A stretch of DNA of 64,000 nt from Harmonia axyridis (GCF_914767665.1 NC_059503.1:7440001-7504000); one strand, 5' to 3'. Positions 34,701 to 48,397 are shown, counted from the stretch's first letter. Made by a program: numbers and translations. The notes: generated by a model from the letters alone, not told the origin.

Positions 34701-37700
34701 ATTTAGATATTTTGCACTCAAGACAAAATTTTTTTTGGTCAGTTTAATCCATATTGGATTATGCTGACCACGATATTAGGAAGACTGGAAACTACACTGT
34801 TCACCCTTCTAAATGAGACTCCTCCTATAAATCTTGCCATGGCGCAACCGTACATTCTATTCTAAAGATCTAAAGAAGACAAAACAAACCCAACATACTC
34901 TAAACCGCCAGCAATTGCAGAATGGAAATATCTGAAGGCAGCCGTAGAATGCTCATTGATGATGGTAGGATTCACATTTCCATTGTAATCGTTGACAAAC
35001 TGTCTCGTATTGTAGAGTATCTTGTTTCTCATGGAGTTCTCCAAGCCTATGAAGATTGGCAGCCACTCGTAGTAAGAGATGAACTGATGTTCTGCGATGG
35101 CGATCTTTCTGGCTTCCTGGAAGATGGTTTCGTCGTTCCATTGAGGATTCAGCTTGGCCAAGGCGTCAGCTATCCTATTGTGTTCTCGGAGAAGGATCAC
35201 CTGAAGAACTGTCAGTTGGGGGTTTTGGTTGACTCGGGCATCACCTGGAGAAAAGCAGTTTTGAGATGAGGTTATAAAAAACTTGAAAAAGTTTTATTTT
35301 GATAAAACAATTAATGAACGTTCTTGAAGGGTGTAACTTTCCATGAGTGAAGGTCATGATCTACTGTACAAATGACATAAGAAGTGTTAGAAAATATTAC
35401 ACAGTATTGCCAACATAAGGTACCCAAGTTTACACGTGTGCTTTCATTTTAAGAATCACTAGATCAGAGGGGGTTTGAAAATTTACCTGCAGCATAACAA
35501 GCTTCTCGAGGGTTTCTGATGGAACAGACTCCTGAAGCATTGTTGTTCCTTGGAGGCCAGTCTTGATTGTTACGTGTTTCTACTAAAAGTCGACCGCCAC
35601 TGAACTGTCTCAGCTGTTGGTTCATTTGTTCTGAGTTACCATATACAATCGAGAGGTCCAAATAGTGATTAACAGCGGTTAGCTGAAAAAATTTACGAAA
35701 ATATAAGAGAAAAACACCACAATTTTATGACTTTCGAAGTGAAGATTTAAAAAAAATCGAGCTGTTTATTCTTAGAGTTCACCGCAATTGAGGTGGAGGG
35801 TGTATATGGCAGGGAACACTGAGTTCCCATACTGATGATTCATCATTGTTTCTGGAATCATTGCCTAACCAAAATATGATAACATGTTAATGTTTTCTTG
35901 TTGTAGCTCGTGTTTTACTATTGTTGGTGAAAACAGTTAATTACCTACTCTCTACGTTTGTTTCACCAATTCGAAAACATCCTATACTACGAGAAGGAAA
36001 TATCAATCAATTTTCAGATTCTATTCACATCGTAAACGTTAATCTATCTCCAAGATCTAAGAAACAAACATAATTAACTCTACTGTTGACCAGATCACAA
36101 ATGATCTGAATGTCTAACCTTTCACGGTTACCATGATACCGTCTTAGCTACCAGATGATCGTGACGAACTCACCTGTTCAGCAGGCTTGTTACCACCCAC
36201 ACATCTGCGATCACGATCTGTAATGGTCCTGAGGAAGTTCATGCATCTTATGTTTGTTTGTCTGGATATCGGATCGTCATCTGAGAGTACTATTGGGAAA
36301 CAGTGCTCTGGTATGTTGGCGAACTCGAGAAGTTGACCGGAGGGACTGCAGCATCTAGTCGGATGGGGTTCTGCAAGGGAATAAGTTTGGGCCCTTAATG
36401 AATTTGAAAAATATAAGATGTAGTGATCTTGTCAACGTGGTGAGGTCTCCAAAATGCGTTGTATCAATAAACAGTGTTTAATACTCATAACAGGTTTTAT
36501 TCATTTTCTAACAACAGATATATGTAGCGTCACTCAACCTTAATATCTCGAACGATGGTTCTCAAATTTTGACACGCATGTATCATACCAAAACAGTGTC
36601 TTATTTTTATTGCTGTTCTTGAAGCTAATGTAATGTTGATATTCTTGAAAATATTTTCTTATGGATTCTAGGACGAAAAAAGAATGCTCTAAAACAACTT
36701 TCTTGCAGAAATTTGGCATATTCCAATTTTTTTTTATAATTTTCTGCGTTCAACGAAATTGTGAAAAATATTCGAATGAGACAATGAAAATTCATTGTTT
36801 TATGGGTGAAGTGATATCAAGTAGTTGAAAATTAATGATAAATTAGTGAATTGAGATTTGTAGACTAGAATAAATTAACGCATGTATAGTGAAATTTTTT
36901 CTCGGAATTTCAGATGCGAAAAAGATAATGAGATTCTGCGTTAGCCAATCTCCTCCTTCATAGTGTGTCATTATTCGTTAAGCGTGTAATTAATTATTCT
37001 CAAAGCATAACTCTACGCGCTTATGCAAGATGTTGTGAAAACAAGGCCAGTGTTTTTAAAAGCAGAAAACTGAGTAAACTGCTTATTTTTTCGGGTGTTC
37101 AATCTAATTGCTCATTGGAATAGATTTTTAATTCTCACAATTTATTTATTGGGGGCAAAATTTTGGTGAATGAGTATATTTAATGTTGATATTTTAAGGT
37201 TATTCTTGTTGTTTTTGAATAAGCAGGTTATTTATATTTGATTTTGTAAAATAGCTTTGTCGAATGATATTCGAGAGAAAATTTTTTCGTGTTTTTTAAA
37301 TTTTGTATCTTCATTAATAGCAATCCAAAATTTTTCTATTGTTATATTATATACCAAAAATCTCCTAAAATTCATTTCAAGCAATTATTTAAGGTTGATA
37401 ATATTTGCCGGCTTAATCATCACTTCAAACAATGTATGACAAAATCGATTAGAATAAATAATAGCATCAATCACATCTAATTAAAATATTAACTCATGTT
37501 ATAAGAGACTACTATCAGTAAAAAACCAGCATTGATAATTTTTCTCATTAGAATGATAATTACGAATATTGATACTACCTACATATGTAGTTTGAAATGT
37601 CTTTTACTGAAATATGGAGGAAAATATAACTACATTTCAACTCTAATCTGCATAATCAATAGCTAAGGAATTTTTTAATTTCTTTATATAGGATGTCATA

Positions 37701-40700
37701 AAAAATTCATTAGCAGGTTTCTAATAGATTAAAAATTTGAGACGGTTTTCGATTACAATATCATTGCCTATGGAATTGATTCTTCGACAAATCGATTCGA
37801 TTATCATTGTGACAAAAGTCGGGTGAACCATTTTTGATTTAATATCTATCTTACTTCCAAGAATATTTGGAATGAAAAGCGATAAATATTTTCAGATGTA
37901 ATACCACCAGAGTTAGCAAATGCTGCTAAAATATCATCTCAAATTTGTTGCTGAATACATATCTATCAAATTATGGGATTTTGACGATCATAAGTCTCAT
38001 GCCACAATACTCAGAAATTTTTTTTTTTTGGTGAGCAATTTTTTTACTGTGGATATTGAACGAACAATCTCATCATATTTAACTGTATTGAGTTTGGATC
38101 AAGCTAGAAAACATAAAGCTTAGCTTAAAGGTTCTGATTCAGAAAATATTAATTTGTATCTTAATTATGTACAGGGTGGGCAAATTTCGATGTTTTAGCA
38201 CTACAACTTTTAAACCAGAGGACATACACAAAATCGAATACCTCATTCTCGTTCGCTTTTTCTGAGAAACTAACAAGAGTAGTATTCATTTTTGGCTACC
38301 TTCTTCTGTTTTCGAGTTATGAGCGAAAATTGGAAAATTATTCTAAAGGGTTTTTTTCAGACTATAGAACTTTAAATTGCAATAAAACAACGATGGATTA
38401 TTCGATTGACATGAATTTTATTTATCCGCAAGATAATCTTGTGGCATTACATTTTGAATATAATTTCTGTCATATAACCGCCACGGCTGGCTCGGATGTA
38501 GTCCAATCTGGACGTCCAATTTTCGATGACTTTTTCCAACATTTGTCCGTTTTTCTGGATGTAACACTTGAGGATTAGCTTCACTCCAAATGCTGCAGTT
38601 TTGTTTGTTGACGTAGCCATTCAACCAGAAGTGCGCTTCATCGTTAAACAAAATAAAATGGACGTAGTGCGCGATACGTATTCCGCACAGAACCATTATT
38701 TTCGAAATGAAATTGCACTATTTGCAAGCGTTGTTCAGGCGTGAGTCTTTTCATGATGAATTGCCAAACCAAACTGAGAATAAATCACTTAACAGCTATT
38801 AAATCGGTCGCCATCTTGAACAGTAATGCCAACTTAAAGTTATATATCTCGAAAAAAAACACCCGTTAGTTTGAGATTTAAACTGTGAATAAATGGAATT
38901 AATAACAATAAAATTTGTGGTACTTGCATTTTAGATATTGTGAAATAGAAACGTAAGTCGAATTACTGCAATCTTCATGATTATAGTAAAAGCATCAAAT
39001 TTTAACAGTTCCTATCGAATAGAGAGAATCCGGAGAAAAAGCATGACAATCAATAATCATTTAATGGCAAGTTCAAGAACTCACTTGATGTAATTGCGAA
39101 ATGTCATTGATCGAGAAATTCCTTCAGAGATTGTAAAAAAAAAACTGTTTCAAGTTTAATTGATACCCAGAGAACAGCCTTAGGCCAAGCGTTACTCTTA
39201 AATCGGATACAACTAATTATGATTTATGCGCTTGAAGTCGATTTCTATAAGACTATTAGTTTCAAAATTTTATCACTGAATTGGTGCTCTGTTATGTGAA
39301 AAATACGCAGGGAAAGTTGTCATAACGTTAAACGGAATTCTGTTGAGTTTGCTTCTGTTATCCGTTATTTTTGTGATATGTTGTTAGAAAGGACGACAAA
39401 TAACAGATGGATTGTGGATGACAATTTTTAAAGGACACCTGGCAATCATTATTTCGAATATGATCCATAAATTTGATACGAAGTAGGATTTCTTATACCC
39501 TCTAAAAAAGAAAGGCTTGCGATCTTTGACCGTTCGCTTCTAGTAAAGAGTGTTTTTTTTAGAGCTATAGAACTTTAAATTGCAATAAAACAACAATGGA
39601 TTATTCGATTGACATGAATTTTATTTATCCGCAAGATAATCTTGTGACATTACATTTTAAATTTGATTTCTGGCATATGACCGCCACGGCTGGCTCGGAT
39701 GTAGTCCAATATGGACGTCCAATTTTCGATGACTTTTTCCAACATTTGTGGCCGTATATCGGCAATAACACGGCGAATGTTGTCTTCCAAATGGTCAAGG
39801 GTTTTTGGCTTATCCGCATAGACCAATGACTTTACATAGCCCCACAGAAAGTAGTCTAGCGGTGTTAAATCACAAGATCTTGGAGGCCAATTCACAGGTC
39901 CAAAACGTGAAATTAGGCGGTCACCAAACGTGTCTTTCAATAAATCGATTCTGACACGAGTTGTGTGACATGTTGCGCCGTCTTGTTGGAACCACAGCTC
40001 CTGGACATCATGGTTGTTCAATTCAGGAATGAAAAAATTAGTAATCATGGCTCTATACCGATCACCATTGACTATAACGTTCTGGCCATCATCGTTTTTG
40101 AAGAAGTACGGACCAATGATTCCACCAGCCCAAAAAGCGCACCAAACAGACAGTTTTTCTGGATGTAACGGTGTTTCGACATATACTTGAGGATTAGCTT
40201 CACTCCAAATGCGGCAGTTTTGTTTGTTGACGTAGTCATTGAACCAGAAGTGCGCTTCATCGCTAATGGACGTAGTGGGCGATACGTATTCCGCACAGAA
40301 CCATTATTTTCGAAATGAAATTGCACTATTTGCAAGCGTTGTTCAGGCGTGAGTCTATTCATGATGAATTGCCAAACCAAACTGAGAATAAATCACTTGA
40401 CAGCTGTTAAATCGGTCGCCATCTTGAACAGTAATGCCAAGTTAAAGTTATATACCTCGAAAAAAAACACCCGTTAGTAGGGTTTATGAAGTTGGATTTC
40501 CATTGGCGAGGAGTTTTCGAATAGAATATTTGACTTGAATTTGAAGATTGTAACACTTTTTTCAAAACATTGAAGTAACCGTTTCTACTATTCTGATATA
40601 AAATCAATTAGGAACCATGTAAATCTACACTTTTCCCAAACTGTCATAAGTGTCACTTACGTGCTTGGGTACTTCCAGCAATCATACTCATGTCATGAGT

Positions 40701-43700
40701 TATTATTTGACCATACTGCATGGCGTTGAGGGTCCACTTTGGGTCATCCACTTTGACATCTGGGAATAGAATTAAACTGACGGTTCTTGAGGGTGGAAGA
40801 GGTCTACCACTCTTAGCTAATGGAGGTGTGCTTATTCCTAAAAATAAGATATAGAATTTTTTTAAAAATTCATTCACAGTATAGGTACAAAAAAATGTTT
40901 CTTTCGTACAAGTTCAGTACAATGTGAAAACATATTTGTGAAATAATTATATCAATATTTTGTACTAATCAGATTCCTTACACGATCTAGAAATCAATAC
41001 TTGGATATGGTCCAATTAAAATCCTTTTATTTGTCATTTTGTCTATTCTCTATCAGTAAATTACCTAAGTAACATTGATAAAGACATCGTAGTTCAATAA
41101 TTGCTCTGGATATTTAATTCATGAGCAACTTGATAGCTACGGTATTTCTTTCACTATTAATTTAAAGAGTGAAAACGTTCATATTGATAATTATGTTATA
41201 TTGCAGGACAAAATACAGGTTGTTGACTCAGTTTGTCTTTGAAAAATAAATACAGTAATTTTGATGAATTAATGATAAGATTTTTCGAGTGTAGTTCTCA
41301 AAATAAACGATATTCTAAATCACGAAACAGAACTTGCTTGTTTGCAGTAGGTTCATCAACCCGACAGTGCATAAAAATGCACTTATAGAATTTTGCATGT
41401 TCTAATCGAGGTCCAGTATGCAAATTAACAGAAATTATTGATACATGCAAGAATTCAGTGAAACAAGAGTGGTTTCAATTTACTGGTGATTTGTTTAAAT
41501 GTATACCTAAATTCTTATGACGATCCTTTGCATTTACAAAACATATAAGATACACTGGAAAATCAGTGCTCATTTGTGAATGCCGAGAGATTTAAGAAAA
41601 ATTCGTGGAAAACATTATTCAGTTAATCGACTCACTTTTCGTCGTATTGTAAAAAAAATTCCCAGAGATTTACCGATGAAAATAAACCAAAGCTGCAAAG
41701 ATTTTTTCAATGACAAGTAAGTATTAAAAACGTAAATGAAATTCATAAATCTTCATGAAAAATTATTGATTTATGTTAATGGTATAAGCTTCTATAGGTA
41801 CCTAAATATGTGTACATTTTCCATACACAATTTGAATTTTCAATGTACCTATCTCGAGGAATGTTATCAATATCAATTATTCAAATGATACAATGTTGAG
41901 TGTTATATTGGAATTCATTAATAATAAATAGAACAAATTTTTCAACTTGCACTCAACAATTATGAATTTTCACGCATATTTTACTGTGGAATAACTGCAT
42001 TGAAAGATAATGATCGATTAAAAAGAGTAGGATAGAAATAGTTATGAACTTACGATAGCTTCCAATAATATGAAGCAAATACAATAGCATTCGAAATTTC
42101 CAAATGTCCAAATCTTCGATCTTGTGAACATTTCATCATAATTCCGTACATCTTCAAAGAAAACATTACTTACGTTCTAGTAAACATAAAATGGGTGACG
42201 TGATATACCTACATCTAGGTAAAATCTATTCTTTGCTAATATGACATTCACGTAGTGTTCTAGAGAGTTTGTATCAATGATTTCATCGTTTGATTCAAAT
42301 GACCAACGAATAGAATAGAGAATAGAGGCAAACTTTTCATTAATCGAACTGCTCCTCACCAAAAGTAGGCAATATTAATGATATCAAACTTATTTGATGC
42401 GTATTTTGACTTGGATTCACCCGACCATAGAATTTCATCATGACAACCGTACATCTCGAAAGAAAAAATTTCATAGACAACTTCGAATGGATTTCTTACG
42501 TGAAATACATCCACGCATAAGAACTATTGCAAATACAACACTCACGTGGTGTTCTAGAGCGTATTTATGATTTTATCGTTTGATTTAAGTGATCATTGAG
42601 CAGAATTACGAGAGTGGTATACTGTACCTTCGAATTCCCTTCTTTCAAAACGACCATTATCGTGGACTTGGAAGTTGTTCGAAATATCTCGTGATACAGT
42701 TATGCAATGTCACATTTACTCTCATTCTTCTAAACAAGCATGAATCAGGACAATTCTGTTTTGTATTTTATTTATGATCTTTATGTGACAGTAGTACTAA
42801 GTAATCACAGAGTATCGAGTGTATATGAAAAACATCCGTGTTGACCACAGAAAACATTAGTGTCGTTGATATAAGAATTTGAAAAAGGACAATTATGATT
42901 ATTTTTTCATTTCATCATAGTATTGAGAACATAAATAATTTAAGAACATCTAAAAGCAAGGTTAAATCTTTAATTATACAACGTGAGCCTTATGAACTGG
43001 GAGATCTTTTTTAATGACATATTTGTGAGAAAACTTCTAAATTTGATACAATATTTCATTTCTAGTGAGAACCTTATTTGTAATAAAGAAATATTATTAT
43101 TATCTATCAACAGAAGTTAAAATGATCCGAAAAAAATGGGCAATTTCTAATTTTTGGCCAAAACACTAAAAATAGAAGTGAATGAAGAATAATAACGAGA
43201 TATCTGTTTCTCTCATTTCTCGAAAATATGCCTGTAAAGTCATTCTCACTTACCGTCTCCATATTTGGGAGGCAGCAGTCTAGCATATCTTGTCTGTGGA
43301 GTTCCTAACACTGGGTTTCGTAGATTGTTGCAGGAGCCATCATAAGAACGGTAAGGTGTATTGGGACATGAAGATGGAGCCATTCCACATCCTAAGGTTG
43401 AGGGATCTGGAGTTGGAGGAGGTGTTTGAGGCACTTGGGGGTAACTTATAGGTGGCTGGGGAAAGCTTGGATTCTGGCCAGGAGGAAAAAGACCATTGCT
43501 GGAAAAGAAATCATTGAGTTATATAACAAAACCAAAAACATTCATAAAAGTTCTTAGAATTTCTTAGAATTCTTGGATATGTATAATGTGAAAAAGCCCT
43601 AACATGATAATTCTATGACTGATTTATAATTTCAAACATAATCAATTTAAGAGACGACGAGAGAATTAATGAAGATAATAGGTTATGGGCCCAGCGCACT

Positions 43701-44617
43701 CACAACAAATATCTAATAATATTTTCTGTAGACGGGGAAAAAATATTAAATATTTCCACAAATATACAGTTATACAGTAAAAAAATGTTAAACTCACATA
43801 ATCCAAAGTTGGCTGATCCAGTTCCAAACGTGGAAAGGCATGGTGAGGATGAGATTTAATAAAAATTAACGAACCGAAGGAACCAAGAACAGATCTCTTT
43901 TTAAACCAGAATTTTTTCGAGAAGAACCAACGAGTTCTAAGGAAAGATAAAAGAAACCAGTTTTTTATGTTTAAAAGTAATTAAATAACATCCCTCCAAT
44001 TATGCGAAAGATGAAAGGCGAATTCGGTAAAATCCACCGTTATGAAATATACGCTTTTAATGGGTAATTTACAGTGTTGCCATCTCACATAGGCAGGGGC
44101 GTACCTGTTCAAAGGAAAAATGGCCTTAGTAGTAATTGGTCGGCTTATTTTTTGAAAAGAATTCATGAATCGAGTTAAAATTTAAGGCTGCGATATCAGC
44201 AGTTTAAAAATTACGTAACTTGTTGAAATTTTTGAATTCCTGAATTTTTAATTCAGCAGAGAAAATTTTTAACGTACAAACTCCACGCAATATAATCTGT
44301 TCAGTTTAGCAGTGCCATGACGTCAGAGATCGTTTGAAGCATCGTTGCCAGACTGTGGATTTTTTCCTAGATTTACGTGACACATTTTTCCAAAAATTCA
44401 ACCCTTATTACTCTCATTTCATCGTAGTTAATACTCACTTGGACGAAAATTCATATGGCTGATATTGCTCTGGAAAAGGATTGTTGAAATCAATATCGAA
44501 GACTTCTCTTGGAGTATTGTGATTGACGAAAATACTATAGTGTGGATCTATTGCTCTTGTAAAATGTGAACCACATGCTAAGACTAGTCCAAGCAGTACA
44601 CTCCTCTTCATATCCAT
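31762..44617 (-). CDS. Secreted animal haem peroxidase (peroxidase 1)
   Basis: An animal haem peroxidase of 704 aa. Exons: 44617-44439, 43498-43254, 40837-40661, 36370-36174, 35682-35487, 35244-34899, 33791-33635, 33417-33247, 33186-32988, 32068-31963, 31903-31762. All junctions agree in phase. A signal peptide begins MDMKRSVLLGLVLACGSHF. Family blocks in order: YRSYDGSCNNLRNP, YARLLPPKYGDG, GQIITHDMS (distal His), CCSPSGQ, DLSIVYGN, LLREHNRIA, FRYFHSA (proximal haem His), FDVQRNRDHGL, GPTFLCIL, EIRKSSIARLLCDN and, in the last exon, VPCESLPSVDLSLW. It resembles the insect Pxt/chorion peroxidase group; such enzymes oxidise tyrosines or other substrates with H2O2. A splice acceptor 7 bases before the ATG shows a 5' UTR intron. 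The third intron (4.3 kb) holds mariner copies 4 and 5. A possible alternative first exon lies at 43841-43798. Confidence 0.92.
32215..32605. repeat. Fold-back MITE of mariner family 2 (intron of peroxidase 1)
   Basis: The left arm has TTTTTTGACATTTCTTATGTC and GTGTTCAATAGGTTATGTCA. The right arm has the inverse: TGACATAACCTATTGAACAC then GACATGAGAAATGTC. Each arm continues inward past an ATG equivalent. The centre has CACAAATGAGCACTGATTTTG. About 390 bp overall, the most complete copy in the window. Confidence 0.75.
34020..34720. other. Unidentified GC-richer segment in a peroxidase 1 intron
   Basis: This stretch is less AT-rich than its surroundings and looks like former coding or repeat DNA (for example the 67-codon minus frame at 34362-34565). 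No motif of a known transposon protein was found. It lies between the 34899 donor and the 33791 acceptor of peroxidase 1. Confidence 0.4.
35320..35420. repeat. Half copy of the family-2 fold-back MITE
   Basis: Only the right half: TTTTGATAAAACAATTAATG, CGTTCTTGAAGGGTGTAAC, then ACAAATGACATAAGAAGTGT and CAGTATTGCCAACATAA. It lies in the intron between peroxidase 1 exons 5 and 6. Confidence 0.6.
38346..38866 (-). mobile_element. Mariner-like element, family 1, copy 4 (521 bp, internally deleted)
   Basis: Reverse orientation. The ends AAAGGGTTTTTTTCAG and CACCCGT are flanked by TA at 38344-38345 and 38867-38868. A large internal deletion joins the C-terminal end (AACATTTG) to TCCGTTTTTCTGGATG near 38550, removing the second and third catalytic-Asp blocks. 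It keeps the longer inner junction of copies 1 and 2. It lies in the third intron of peroxidase 1. Confidence 0.9.
39546..40474 (-). mobile_element. Mariner-like element, family 1, copy 5 (929 bp)
   Basis: Reverse orientation, flanked by TA at 39544-39545 and 40475-40476. The minus-strand frame at 40048-39650 (132 aa) carries QQDGATCHTT and PLDYFLWGY. An upstream frame starts MNRLTPEQRLQIVQFHFENN, the DNA-binding start. It shares the shorter inner junction (CGTCCATTAGCGATG) with copy 3. It lies 0.7 kb from copy 4 in the same intron. Confidence 0.92.
41555..41720 (+). mobile_element. Short transposase-like remnant related to the fold-back MITE family
   Basis: ATCAGTGCTCATTTGTGAATG matches the centre of the family-2 MITEs (transposase codons QCSFVNA). 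The following ATTCAGTTAATCGACTCAC also occurs inverted at about 12399-12417. It is probably a fragment of the parent mariner family 2. Confidence 0.45.
42120..42640. repeat. Diverged direct duplication (~310-bp period)
   Basis: Two related units run from about 42143 and 42450: CCGTACATCTTCAAAGAAAA versus CCGTACATCTCGAAAGAAAA, CACGTAGTGTTCTAGAG versus CACGTGGTGTTCTAGAG, and TTTCATCGTTTGATTCAAATGA versus TTTATCGTTTGATTTAAGTGA. Non-coding, in a peroxidase 1 intron. Confidence 0.65.
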
Positions 44618-46761
44618 TTTTCAGCTGAAATTGAAGAGAGTATTAGTCGCATATTTTGAAACCATCAGATTGAGTTCCTTCTTAATTTTGAAGAAACTTA
44701 TGTTACTGAATTTATATTCTCTTGAACCGAAACTTTTCAAACATATATTATATTTCGAATATTTCTGAACGAAAGAATTTTTCTGGACTTGACTGTAAGT
44801 TACTATAACCTTGAATATTAAGACGGCTGGACAATATATGGATTATATTAGGTTACAATGAAGAAGTGAAATAAACATTCTTAGATTAGAATTCTGATCA
44901 ATTCAGTACAAATCCTACAAGTCATTCTGTATCTGTATTCAAATGAAAGTCAGTAAAGTAACCTCCAGCATATAACAATTAATCTAAGCTGCAGGAGCTT
45001 GCTACCAAAGTCCTTGGAAGATTATTGTCTTCCTTCAATGAACCAGAAATTGTCATCAATCGAACGTAAACTAAGTTATTTCACAACTAATTTATATCGT
45101 TATTGAAGTCATGGATACAAACGTTATAAAAAAGAATTAGAGAAAGTCTCAATAATATTCGAATAAATATACATATAGATAATGCCGCTTGTATTAGAAG
45201 AGATCAATCCAAAAGTGTGGTGTTTTCAATCAATCTTCTCATTTTTAACTTTTGATAATCCACTTGTTTAATCGGTCATTTTTCCATAAAATAGCAATAA
45301 CTTTAATTGAATTGAGATATGCTGATTTATGTAAGTCACTTATCATGTAAAACTAATTTCATATCCTCATATCACAAAAATTCCACATGTCAAATGTTCA
45401 TTTAAATAAGACTTCACAACACACGATCGGAATGCATATATTCCTAAAAATAGATCCATGAAAAATTAAAAACCGAATCAATTTTGCAAACATGATTGAA
45501 TATGTATTTATATTTCATAAGTACTAACTTTTAACTAGCTGTGAGGTTGTCAATATATGCATCCAATTAAAAAGTTTATTTTACTTTTTCGAATTTGTTA
45601 TTTTCTTATATTATCTTATCCTTCTTAAAGGTATAAATATTAATTTGATTTTCATGATTATTATGTATGCATTAGAAGGTGATTACTGGAACTATGAGTG
45701 TTAAAATCAACATAATTCAATTGAATTATTCTCAGGAAAGATTTGCATCTATATTTTTATCCTTTTAAAAATATAATTGATTTATTCCAGTTTTTTTATA
45801 GCTTGATCCTTCGAATATTTAGATGCAGTCTTGTGAATGGATCATTTTTAATGAATGGAAATGAATCAACATCACCATAATAAAACTTGATGGTAGAAAT
45901 TTCAGTTTTGTACTTGAAATGTAAAAGTAAAATAATTGGGAAAAAATTACTTTCTCTCCGAATGTTTAATGTATTACAACACAAAATGGTTCAATCGAAT
46001 TATTCTGCCAAATTATCGCCAAATAATTGCATTATTTAAAGCATTACTTACGTTGTTAAGAAACTGAAGTATTGATTGACATCTAAATACACGGTTCTTG
46101 CAAATAACCGAATAAGGAATTTTTTTGAATTCTTTCTTTACAATCAATTATTCAGTGATCGTGGGTTACGAATTGATATAGATTGTTTATGTAATAATAA
46201 CGCCAACAAGTGAGGCAATTTTTAAGCGAGAAATATGAAGGTTGTTATAATGTTCAAACACGAAGTTTTTTCATTCATAAAATCACGCATTACAATTCAT
46301 CACGCATGAATGGTAACACAAAGTTATTCGTGTTACTAATTCGTTGGATATAGTTGGAATAGTTTCGAAGGAAGTACTCTTGATATCTATTTATTAACCA
46401 AAAATATTTTACGAAATTTTTGATTAACCTTAAAATTGTTATTTTATAGTTAAATATCAGTTTTCTCATCGATTGTATCTGTAACAAAATGTCATTTACC
46501 TTTGTTTTACCATTGTTTTGAGGCCATTTCTTGATAAAAAGAAAAAGCATAAAATTATGGTAAATGCATGCTTGAATAATTCCATTTTTCTCTTTTTTCC
46601 GATATTTGTAACATTATATCGACACCAAACAAATGAAAAATTAGAGCATTGATGTGAATTATCAGATACTTCTTTCCATTATTCTGCTTGATTTTTCTAT
46701 AATTCTGATAACTCTACTATCGCGAAATTTTACACGACACTTTAAATGCTTATTATACAAG

Positions 46762-47366
46762 ATGTTCCTAAATTGGACGTACAAAGGATAATGATACATT
46801 CCTCGGATAGTTTTAAGAAAAAAAAGTCCAATAAATATGGTTCCGCAAACGCTTAGTTTTCGAGATACAGGTGTTTCTTGTAGTCCTATTTTTTGTGATG
46901 ATATAATCAGTCTATCGAATCTTAATTAATTTCCGCTACAGATTGGCTAAAAAAGTACCAAAACTTATAATTAATTTATTCATCACAGCTTACTAACAGG
47001 AACTTTATAATAATTTGGATTCCTGAGGATTACTAGAGGATTGTTGAAACCAAAAAGTGTAGTACTGAACCAAAGTTTTTTTTTTTCAAATTTTTCTGGA
47101 GTTTTGGAGGAAAGAAGCAGGCACTGCTCCAAAAAAATATCACATGATGAGAAATTTAAATTGGAATATCTATGCCGAATTAAAGTTCAATATCTTTTGA
47201 AAGGAAGGTGCAATGAGAAAAAAAACTTGAAACGAATCATACTTTGACACCCTGTATCTCGAAAACTAAACTTTTGCGAGATCATGTTTATAGAACTTTT
47301 TTTTTTAAGATGATATACGGAATCTTTAATTTTTGTTTATAGCCCCAATTTAGGAACACTCTGTAA
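46762..47366. repeat. Dispersed ~600-bp repeat, copy 2
   Basis: Starts AAGATGTTCCTAAATTGG and ends CCAATTTAGGAACACTCTGT, so the termini are inverted repeats. TCTCGAAAAC or its inverse sits about 100 bases inside each end. The middle matches 22256-22818. No coding capacity; probably a MITE. Confidence 0.7.
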
Positions 47367-48397
47367 ATTGACACTATCAGATCGTTATAAGCGGAAATAT
47401 TGGGTACTTCTTTTCTACTATTCTTCTTAAATTGTTCTGTTAATTTCTTTTCAAATGATTTGAGATATTCTACGAGGAAATAATGAACCATACCATAAAA
47501 TTTGCATAAGAAGTAGGTAAAAAGTGGAAGAATGAATCCTACCTCAATTTTCGTGTAATTAAGTTCAAATCGAGAACCGTTGAACAAGCAAATCAGTATG
47601 AATCAGATCGAGAAAGAAATTTCCCACGTTCATTCCAAATATAATAATCAGTTTATAAATTCAAATTCGCGAACTGCACACCAATAAACTCAAAATAGAG
47701 AAATCGGCAGATCCCTAAATGGTATCATTAATGAGGAAATGTTCATTCAGAAGAGAAGTGCTTCAATTAGCAACTTAACGAAAGCCAACAAAGCTGAATA
47801 ATAGCTTTGTAGATCAAGATAATGAAAACGTTACCTATGGATTTCAAGGAAATAAAAAGTAAACAATTTATGAATAACTTACATTCAGTGATGTTTGGAG
47901 GATTGTACGGTTTAGAACGTATTAATGAAGAATGTATAGCAAAAGCAAGAACCTAATGAAATTAATAGGTTTATTTAAATTTCTGAAAGTTGAATGAATA
48001 AAGAATAATTCAATTAGAGAGGAAGTACAACAATAAATTAGGTGTGAATTCTTTTTGAGCGTTCGTTCCATGAAAGATCGCTATGTAATTTCGTCAAGAG
48101 GACTGTAATTTTCGAATTATTGAACGTGAATGTTTGGATTCACTGATGAATCCTTCCTCAAACTCGATTCTGTCCGTCCGTACAGACGATAACTCTCGAA
48201 CGGAAAGACCTAGAAACTTGAAATTTACAGAATAGGTTCAGATCAAGAATGCCGCTGTTGAGCTCATGAATGGGCAGAATCTGACTAGGGGTTCCGTAAA
48301 AATAGCCGTTCGAAATATTGTTTTTCGGATAATTTTAAAACTATAAATTCAATTCGAATGAAATTTGAAATTTAGATATAAAATAACAATATCAAAA

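Noticed and set aside
47288..47587. 99-codon minus-strand frame resembling a membrane protein
   Set aside because: It overlaps the 600-bp repeat end, has no family signature, and its hydrophobicity is explained by AT richness.
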